Assembly: GCF_051967575.1 (NCBI RefSeq) | Contig: NZ_JBQCJW010000003.1 | Span: 1 to 64,000 of the forward strand | Direction: 5' to 3' | DNA length: 64,000 nucleotides | Source: Solibacillus silvestris_B | GTDB taxonomy: Bacteria > Bacillota > Bacilli > Bacillales_A > Planococcaceae | Shown: piece after piece, positions 58,211 through 64,000 of the stretch | How positions within the stretch are numbered: position 1 is the first letter of the stretch | Layout: each line of letters begins with the position of its first letter | The notes under the pieces: model-generated | The model's database searches: none | What the model saw: only the letters and a program-made list of their open reading frames with translations | What the model was told of the DNA's origin: nothing | Position numbers and translations under genes: made by a program

Positions 58211-58723
58211 CTAATGCTGTGCCAATGAATTTAGAACTTGCTCGATCATTTCCCATTCCGCATCTGTCTCGATCGGTAAAAGATCTGCTACTTCGCCGTT
58301 TTCCCCGGCAATATATGCTGAAGCGAATACTTCATCAAGCATTGGTTCATCATCTTCCAAAATTGCGTAAAACAAATAACTTTTGCCGCTGTTTTCGAAG
58401 CGATGCAAAATTTGACACATAATTTCTTCGTCATCCTCAATAGTAATCGTAAAGTAATTTGTCTGATCTGCTCCAAACTCTGCTAATACGGTGTTCATGA
58501 CTTCCTCAACCATTGCCCATTCTTCTTCTGTTTCGATATCGGAAAAGCCGCTCATTTCGCCATTATCATCAAGCACATAGCGAAGCGCGGAAATGCCCGC
58601 CTCTTCGTCACCGATCAATGAGAACAATACATAGGAATGCTCTTCGGAATCAAAAGTGAAAACAACACGGCACTGTTGCTCACCGCCATCTTCTGTCTGT
58701 AAAATGAAAATATTCTCTTCCAT
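58211..58723 (-). CDS. Two-domain DUF1292 protein
   Basis: A 170-residue acidic protein composed of two DUF1292 domains in tandem: residues about 1-80 (QCRVVFTFDSEEHSYVLFSL to ETEEEWAMVEEVMNTVL) and 88-168 (MCQILHRFENSGKSYLFYAI to ETDAEWEMIEQVLNSL). DUF1292 proteins such as YrzB are small, cytoplasmic and of unknown function. It lies beside a single-domain copy (58796), so it looks like a tandem duplication followed by fusion. A strong AAGGAGGAAA site precedes the ATG. Confidence 0.85.
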   Translation of the reverse strand: MEENIFILQTEDGGEQQCRVVFTFDSEEHSYVLFSLIGDEEAGISALRYVLDDNGEMSGFSDIETEEEWAMVEEVMNTVLAEFGADQTNYFTITIEDDEEIMCQILHRFENSGKSYLFYAILEDDEPMLDEVFASAYIAGENGEVADLLPIETDAEWEMIEQVLNSLAQH

Positions 58724-58795
58724 TATTTTTCCTCCTTATTAAGAAATAAAACAGAGCAGGCTCATCACCCACTCTGTTTCATCATGTCGAATGAA

Positions 58796-59086
58796 TTATT
58801 CTTCTTCGCCTAATTCGTCTTCGATTTGGTTTAAAACTTCCTCGATTAAATCCCATTCAGCTTCTGTTTCGATTGGAATCAATTCTCCATCTTCACCGTT
58901 TTCAGCTGGAACGAATGCAGAAGCGAAAATTTCAACTGCGCCATCTTCATCTTCTTCCGCACCTACTAAAGAATATAATACATATGATTTACCGAACTCT
59001 TCCGAATCGAAAGTGTGTAAAATTTCGCAAAGTTGTTCGTTGCCGTTTTCATCGACTACTGTAATGTGGTGTTGTTGTTCTGACAT
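58796..59086 (-). CDS. yrzB: DUF1292 protein YrzB
   Basis: A 96-residue, acidic, single DUF1292 domain (LCEILHTFDSEEFGKSYVLYSLVG to IETEAEWDLIEEVLNQIEDEL). It corresponds to YrzB of B. subtilis, which sits at the same place between ruvX and mltG. Function unknown. I start it at MSEQQHHITVV, 6 bases after GAGGTGA; a 16-codon longer frame has no site. Confidence 0.9.
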   Translation of the reverse strand: MSEQQHHITVVDENGNEQLCEILHTFDSEEFGKSYVLYSLVGAEEDEDGAVEIFASAFVPAENGEDGELIPIETEAEWDLIEEVLNQIEDELGEEE

Positions 59087-59276
59087 GATTGTCACCTCTT
59101 CATTATATTTAGGCATTGCCTGTTGTTGCTTCATTTATTATACATAAAGCTTTTCCATATAAGTACAAAAAAGCCCTAATTTAAGCAACTTTCTTATTGA
59201 TAAACGTCCTTGTCCCATCCTTTCCTCTTCATTTAGCCAATGCATGGAAAATGGGGATTCGGAATAAAACAAATCA

Positions 59277-59693
59277 TTAATTTTTACTATCTAAATAACC
59301 TTGCAAAATCATGACGGCAGCCATTTTATCAATAACTTGCTTTCTTTTTTTGCGGCTTACATCTGCTTCAATCAGCATCCGCTCTGCAGCCATTGTTGTC
59401 ATACGCTCGTCCCAAAGCTTAACAGGAAAGCCGAATATGTCTTCGAGCAGCTTTTTATAGTTTTCCGAAGCTTCTCCGCGGGGACCGATTGTATTATTCA
59501 TATTTTTGGGATATCCCACAACGAATTCCGTTACATTGTGTTCCTTCACAAGCTCTTTAATACGTTCAATCCCAAATTCGCCTGCCGCTTCATCAATTTT
59601 AACTGTTTCGATCCCTTGCGCTGTCCACCCTAGCGCATCGCTAATCGCAACGCCGACTGTTTTCGAGCCGACGTCTAAACCCATAATTTTCAT
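59277..59693 (-). CDS. ruvX: Holliday junction resolvase-like RuvX (YqgF)
   Basis: A 138-residue RNase H-fold nuclease, RuvX/YqgF, involved in processing the 5' end of 16S pre-rRNA and proposed to act on Holliday junctions. The first catalytic Asp is in MGLDVGSKTVGVAISD; VVGYPKNMNNTIGPRG and LWDERMTTMAAERML follow the family pattern, with the last Asp in DKMAAVMILQGYLD. It overlaps ireB by 4 bases (ATGA), so the order alaS-ireB-ruvX-yrzB is conserved. Confidence 0.94.
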   Translation of the reverse strand: MKIMGLDVGSKTVGVAISDALGWTAQGIETVKIDEAAGEFGIERIKELVKEHNVTEFVVGYPKNMNNTIGPRGEASENYKKLLEDIFGFPVKLWDERMTTMAAERMLIEADVSRKKRKQVIDKMAAVMILQGYLDSKN

Positions 59694-59962
59694 TTATCCG
59701 CCTCAGTATTCTTTCTAATATAAAATTTCACGAGCTCTTCTAAAATCTCGTCACGCTCAAGCTTGCGGATTAAATTACGTGCGTCCTGGTGGCGAGGGAT
59801 GTATGCCGGGTCACCAGATAATAGATACCCCACAATCTGATTTGTTGGATTATACCCTTTTTCCTCCAAAGCCGTATACACCTTCAGCATCACTTGCTTT
59901 ACTTCTTGTTCCATTGATTCTTCTGGAAAACTAAATTTCATCGTTTTATCGAAAGAACTCAA
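59690..59962 (-). CDS. ireB: IreB family regulatory phosphoprotein (YrzL)
   Basis: A 90-residue protein with the highly conserved EEKGYNPTNQIVGYLLSGDPAYIPRHQDARNLIRKLERDEIL (UPF0297 in older terms) split across residues about 35-76. IreB of Enterococcus is a phosphoprotein substrate of the serine/threonine kinase IreK and affects cephalosporin resistance. I start it at TTG 59962 (MSSFDKTMKF), 7 bases after GAGGTG, which matches other members; a 13-codon longer start is unlikely. It lies between alaS and ruvX. Confidence 0.92.
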   Translation of the reverse strand: MSSFDKTMKFSFPEESMEQEVKQVMLKVYTALEEKGYNPTNQIVGYLLSGDPAYIPRHQDARNLIRKLERDEILEELVKFYIRKNTEADK

Positions 59963-60079
59963 GACCAGCACCTCGCTTTCAGCAATAAGGAGATGGAGCA
60001 TAGTAGCCCATCTCCATTTTTACCATTATAACTTATTCCTGCAAGCACTTCAAATATGCCAGTAGTAAATTTTAGTTGA

Positions 60080-62752
60080 TCAGAAAGATTTTACATATTC
60101 GTATACTGCATTTAACGCTTCTTCCAGCTTCGCAGCATCTTTTGCACCGGCCATAGCCATATCCGGACGACCGCCGCCTTTACCGCCGCAAGCTTCTGCA
60201 ACTTGCTTCACAATGTTGCCGGCATGGTAGCTGCCGCCTACGATATCTTTCGTTACACCTGCGCAAAGCATTACTTTATCGCCATCGACTGCACCAAGAA
60301 CAATAACGGCTGATTGCATTTTCTCCTTTAAATCATCCATCATTTGACGCAGTTGATTGTTGTCTTTTGCCTCTACACGTGTTGCAAGCACTGTCACATC
60401 GCCAACTTTTTGTGCGGCATCCATTACTGCGCCGGCTTGTGCATTGGCGATTTTTTGCGATAATGACTCATTTTCACGTTGCAATTCTTTATAATCCGCT
60501 TGAAGAGATGCTACACGAGCTGCCACGTCTTTTGCATTTGATTTTAAAAGGCTTGCTGCTTCATTTAAAATCGCCTCTTCTTCTTTAATCGCTTCATATG
60601 CCGCTTTTCCTGTTACCGCCTCGATACGGCGAGTCCCTGCACCGATACCGCCTTCGGAAACGATTTTGAAAATGCCGATTTCAGATGAACGGCTTACGTG
60701 CAGTCCGCCGCAAAGCTCAATTGAATAATCCGAAACTGCTACTACACGAACTACATCTCCGTATTTCTCGCCGAATAACGCCATTGCTCCCATTGCTTTT
60801 GCAGAATCGATATCCATTTCTTGAATCACGACTTCGATATCTTCCCAGATTTTTTCGTTTACAGCACGCTCCACTTGCGCAAGCTCTTCTTTTGTCGCTG
60901 CACCGAAATGCGAGAAGTCAAAGCGTAGACGGTCCGGGCCTACATAGGAACCCGCTTGTGCTACATGGTCGCCTAATACATCTTTCAATGCGCGGTGCAT
61001 CAAATGTGTCGCTGTATGGTTTTTCAGGATTAATTTACGTTTTGCTTCATCCACTTTTGCAGTTGCCGCATCCCCTACATTCATTTCGCCTGACTGTACG
61101 ACAACCGTATGGAGCGGTTGACCATTCGGAGCTTTTTGGACATCTTTTACGATTGCTGTGAATCCATCTGCTTCGATGACACCAGTATCTGCAATTTGCC
61201 CGCCCATCTCAGCATAGAACGGCGTTTCAGAAAGGATGATCAATGCCTCATCACCTTCAGAAGCTGCAGTTGTTTCTTGGCCATTCACGACAATTGCCGC
61301 GATTTTAGCAGAAGCCTCGAATGCATCGTAAATAAATGTTGATTGCTGTGTTAAGTTTGACAGCACTTCATTTTGCACTTGCATTGAATCAACATCCGCA
61401 CGCGCATTGCGGGCACGTTCGCGCTGTTGCTCCATTGAAACTTCAAAGCCTTCATGGTCAACAGTCATGCCAACTTCTTCTGCATATTCTTCTGTCAATT
61501 CAATCGGGAAACCGAATGTATCATATAAACGGAATGCATCCGCGCCTGGAATAATTGTTTCGCCTTTTGCTTTTTGGCTTTCGACGACTTCATTAAAGAT
61601 CGCCAAACCGCCATCAAGTGTTTCATGGAAACGAACTTCTTCATTTTTAATGACACGCTGGATAAATGCTTCCTTTTCTTTCACTTGCGGATAGAAGTCT
61701 TGCATAATCTCTCCGACAGTCGGCACTAATTCGAACATGAACGGCTTTTCGATACCAATTTTTTTCGCGTATCGGACAGCACGGCGAAGTAAACGGCGCA
61801 ATACATAGCCGCGGCCTTCATTTGATGGCAATGCACCGTCACCGATTGCAAACGCCACTGTACGGATATGGTCAGCGATTACTTTAAATGGTGTATTGAT
61901 ATCTTCTGTTGAACCGAAAATTTCTTTTAAATCTACTTCGTTTGGACGCTTGTATTTGCGGTTTGCAAAAGTTTCCGTCTTTTCGATGATCGGCATGAAT
62001 AGATCTGTATCAAAGTTTGTTGGTACGTTTTGCACAACAGAAACGATACGCTCAAGACCCATTCCTGTATCAATGTTTTGCTTTGGCAGTGGTGTGTATG
62101 TGCCATCCGGATTATGGTTGAACTGGGAAAATACAAGATTCCAAATTTCTAAATAACGCTCGTTTTCTCCTCCTGTATACAGCTCTTCTTCCGGTGCGCC
62201 AACCGCGTATTCTTCACCGCGGTCATAGAAGATTTCGGAGTTGGGACCAGATGGACCTTCGCCGATATCCCAGAAGTTCCCTTCCAAACGGATTAAGCGT
62301 TCTTTCGGAATGCCGATTTCATTGTGCCATACGTCGTAGGCTTCCTGATCTTCAGGGTGTAGCGTGACAGACAATTTTTCCGGATCAAAGCCCATCCATT
62401 TCGGATCTGTTAAAAATTCCCAAGCGTAATGAATCGATTCTTTTTTGAAGTAATCCCCGATCGAGAAATTCCCTAACATCTCGAAAAATGTATGGTGACG
62501 CGCTGTTTTTCCCACATTTTCAATATCGTTTGTGCGAATTGATTTTTGGGCATTTGTAATACGCGGGTTTTCCGGGATAATACGTCCGTCAAAGTATGGC
62601 TTTAATGTTGCCACCCCTGAGTTGATCCATAAAAGTGATGGATCGTTGATTGGTACTAATGGTGCTGATGGCTCTACGTGATGTCCTTTTTCTTTGAAGA
62701 AATCCAAATAAAGACGACGGATTTCAGAACCTGTCATAGTTTTTGCAGTCAT
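60080..62752 (-). CDS. alaS: Alanyl-tRNA synthetase
   Basis: AlaS charges tRNA-Ala. The 890-residue protein is complete: class II core with RRLYLDFFKEKGHH, LLWINSGVATLKPYFDG and the HHTFFEMLGNFSIGDYFK motif, GMGLERIVSVVQ (motif 3), the editing domain with NHTATHLMHRAL and CGGLHVSRSSEIG zinc residues, a coiled coil (about 720-780) and the C-terminal GGKGGGRPDMAMAG. The ATG follows AGGAGG. The leader holds a T-box and, between it and the gene, copy B of a dispersed repeat. Confidence 0.97.
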   Translation of the reverse strand: MTAKTMTGSEIRRLYLDFFKEKGHHVEPSAPLVPINDPSLLWINSGVATLKPYFDGRIIPENPRITNAQKSIRTNDIENVGKTARHHTFFEMLGNFSIGDYFKKESIHYAWEFLTDPKWMGFDPEKLSVTLHPEDQEAYDVWHNEIGIPKERLIRLEGNFWDIGEGPSGPNSEIFYDRGEEYAVGAPEEELYTGGENERYLEIWNLVFSQFNHNPDGTYTPLPKQNIDTGMGLERIVSVVQNVPTNFDTDLFMPIIEKTETFANRKYKRPNEVDLKEIFGSTEDINTPFKVIADHIRTVAFAIGDGALPSNEGRGYVLRRLLRRAVRYAKKIGIEKPFMFELVPTVGEIMQDFYPQVKEKEAFIQRVIKNEEVRFHETLDGGLAIFNEVVESQKAKGETIIPGADAFRLYDTFGFPIELTEEYAEEVGMTVDHEGFEVSMEQQRERARNARADVDSMQVQNEVLSNLTQQSTFIYDAFEASAKIAAIVVNGQETTAASEGDEALIILSETPFYAEMGGQIADTGVIEADGFTAIVKDVQKAPNGQPLHTVVVQSGEMNVGDAATAKVDEAKRKLILKNHTATHLMHRALKDVLGDHVAQAGSYVGPDRLRFDFSHFGAATKEELAQVERAVNEKIWEDIEVVIQEMDIDSAKAMGAMALFGEKYGDVVRVVAVSDYSIELCGGLHVSRSSEIGIFKIVSEGGIGAGTRRIEAVTGKAAYEAIKEEEAILNEAASLLKSNAKDVAARVASLQADYKELQRENESLSQKIANAQAGAVMDAAQKVGDVTVLATRVEAKDNNQLRQMMDDLKEKMQSAVIVLGAVDGDKVMLCAGVTKDIVGGSYHAGNIVKQVAEACGGKGGGRPDMAMAGAKDAAKLEEALNAVYEYVKSF

Positions 62753-62807
62753 GTTTTTTTCCTCCTAATTGTTTTTGAAGCAACGATGAAGTGGCGAGAA
62801 AATCTGT

Positions 62808-62997
62808 TGCGCCTCGGCATAATGGCGTCCCGATTTTTTTGAGTTTAAGCCCGCAGGAATTAAATCAGTCAGCCGGTATCGCACGAGGCGCGCATTTTAG
62901 GCTGATATCCTCTTAAAACTCCTCTGAAATATCCGGGACATATGCCAAAAGCTTATTTTCATACAGCGCCTTTCCGGGACACCCGCTAATTGAAAAC
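62808..62997. repeat. Dispersed repeat, copy B, in the alaS leader
   Basis: A GC-rich block of about 190 bases between the alaS start and the T-box terminator. Its two ends are similar to copy A (about 52727-52860). It contains short internal inverted segments (for example CAGCC... and GGCTG around 62868-62912) and no gene. It lengthens the distance from the T-box terminator to the alaS start to about 245 bases. Confidence 0.6.
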
Positions 62998-63235
62998 AAA
63001 AAAGCCTTCATCCCGGTAAAGGGACGAAGACTGTCATCTCGTGGTACCACCCTAATTTATAACGCAATAAACATTATATCTCAAGTGCTTGTAACGTAAG
63101 CAAACGGCAGGGATTAGCTGCACTCTGGAGTAGCTTTCGGTAAATTCCCGTGGAGATCTTTTCAGCCAAGAAATCTCTTTCTGCGCGCGGGGTCAAAACG
63201 TACTTGTTCCATCATCGTTTTTATTTTATTTATGC
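62998..63235 (-). promoter_or_regulatory. T-box riboswitch of alaS
   Basis: The minus strand carries the T-box sequence AGGGTGGTACCACGAGA (63037-63053), which senses the uncharged acceptor end, followed by an intrinsic terminator (CTTCGTCCC/GGGATGAAGG with six T, 62998-63031). Upstream, 63055-63235 should form Stem I; a GCT triplet at 63116-63118 is a candidate alanine specifier. Uncharged tRNA-Ala would allow readthrough into alaS. Confidence 0.9.
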
Positions 63236-63279
63236 TCTTCATTATAAAAAAATGATAAGGTGCTGTCAATTGGCATTGT

Positions 63280-64000
63280 TCAATAATTAAAACGATTTTT
63301 CGTCAATAATATTAAAATGATTGCAGGCACTGTACAAATAATCATCCCTAAAAATGCTAAACCAGGTTCGATTTCATAAAGAGCCCCGCCTAAAAGCGTC
63401 AATATTGCAGCGCTCAAACTCATTGCAAGAGCTGAATAGATGCCTTGCGCATTTGGAATTTGCTCTTTCGGTAATGCATGGGAGATGTAGCGTATGAAGG
63501 CATAGTGAGCCATTGCAAACGACAATGCGTGCAGCGCTTGCGACACAATGAACATCGGCATGCTCGGAAAAGCATAGACAGTTATCCAACGAACGGTCGA
63601 TCCAATCGCGGCAACAAGCATTAACGATGACGGCTTCCATTTCGTTAAAAATGTATCGGCCTTCAAAAAATAAATAATTTCGAATAATACCGCGACGTTC
63701 AAAATCATTCCGATATAGAAAGGGTTCGCATTTAAGTCCTGCAAATAAATATAGCCATAGTTGTAATAGGAAGCATGTGCACCTTGGAGCAATATAACAA
63801 CGAAAAGCACAACAATGAAACTCCTGACTTCCACTAGCCCTTTCATCGATAGCGCCTTTCCATTCCCTTTTGCCGGGGCTAAGCTTAACACTTGCGGTGC
63901 CGGCATCAATTGAATCGCCAACAATGCGGTCAAGCCGAAAATCATCATCCATAAAATCATTTGCTCACCGTAAATTCCCGTAAGCATACTAATTATTAAA
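63280..64000 (-). CDS. MFS transporter, 3' part (runs off the window)
   Basis: At least 239 residues of a major-facilitator-superfamily protein; the frame stays open to the window edge, so the N-terminal half (about 150 residues) is missing. About seven membrane spans are visible, and the pattern (SFIVVLFVVILLQGAHASYYNYGYIYLQ; LHALSFAMAHYAFIRYISHALP; NAQGIYSALAMSLSAAILTLLGG) resembles the PPP/HcaT-like group of sugar or phenylpropionate transporters. The substrate cannot be assigned. It lies upstream of the alaS T-box on the same strand. Confidence 0.8.
   Translation of the reverse strand, partial: LIISMLTGIYGEQMILWMMIFGLTALLAIQLMPAPQVLSLAPAKGNGKALSMKGLVEVRSFIVVLFVVILLQGAHASYYNYGYIYLQDLNANPFYIGMILNVAVLFEIIYFLKADTFLTKWKPSSLMLVAAIGSTVRWITVYAFPSMPMFIVSQALHALSFAMAHYAFIRYISHALPKEQIPNAQGIYSALAMSLSAAILTLLGGALYEIEPGLAFLGMIICTVPAIILILLTKNRFNY

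Noticed and set aside
60367..62156. Several long plus-strand frames opposite alaS
   Set aside because: They are shadows of alaS codon structure with no ribosome-binding sites or recognisable products.

Overview
The window is chromosomal DNA of a low-GC, endospore-forming Firmicute. Gene order matches Bacillus subtilis over long stretches, and several details point to the Planococcaceae (Solibacillus/Lysinibacillus-like): a gamma-type spore protein with long repeats, an S-layer-homology protein remnant, and a genus-type GC-rich intergenic repeat. This placement is inference; no rRNA, tRNA, CRISPR array, prophage or insertion sequence was seen. There is one assembly gap of 100 N (14351-14450).

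Layout. 1-4.9 kb: a dispersed-repeat edge, an unknown gene, csbD behind a SigB-type promoter, a PAS-GAF-GGDEF-EAL protein and two accessory genes. 4.9-9.2 kb: tkt, ynzC and the yneB/yneA genes divergent from lexA, with three SOS boxes between them. 9.2-15.9 kb is the most accessory part: amidotransferase, nucleotidase, AlkD-like repair protein, two zinc-hydrolase-like genes, a 5'-truncated SLH gene, the gapped gamma-SASP gene and an AraC/GyrI regulator. 16-22.5 kb: glnA-glnR with a GlnR box, ynbB, a TRIC-type channel, rhodanese, hfq, miaA and a lipase. 22.5-32.7 kb: mutL, mutS, cotE, a second EAL protein, ricA, miaB. 32.7-47.9 kb: lepA, spoIIP, gpr, rpsT, holA, yqzM, comEC-comEB-comEA and yqeM-rsfS-yqeK-nadD-yqeI-aroE-yqeH-yqeG. 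47.9-50.3 kb: psd, pssA and an uninterrupted sigK. 50.4-64 kb: mtnN, yrrS, greA, udk, the tRNA wobble-modification genes yrrO-yrrN-yrrM, mltG, DUF1292 proteins, ruvX, ireB, alaS with a T-box, and the 3' part of an MFS transporter.

How it works together. Themes are translation and tRNA modification (miaA, miaB, lepA, rsfS, yqeH, yqeI, yrrM/N/O, alaS), replication and repair (mutSL, lexA regulon, holA, ruvX, alkD-like), DNA uptake (comE) and sporulation (cotE, spoIIP, gpr, sigK, gamma-SASP). gpr and the gamma-SASP gene form a functional pair: the protease degrades SASPs at germination.

No wholly new multi-gene system is visible; most of the window is conserved core. The best leads are non-coding or anomalous: a long inverted repeat covering the comEA ribosome-binding site, a terminator-like hairpin in the lepA leader, a structured GC-rich element at 655-730, a two-copy dispersed repeat of which one copy lies in the alaS leader, an esterase-family protein whose nucleophile serine is asparagine, and a SASP repeat array whose gap falls exactly on a repeat boundary.
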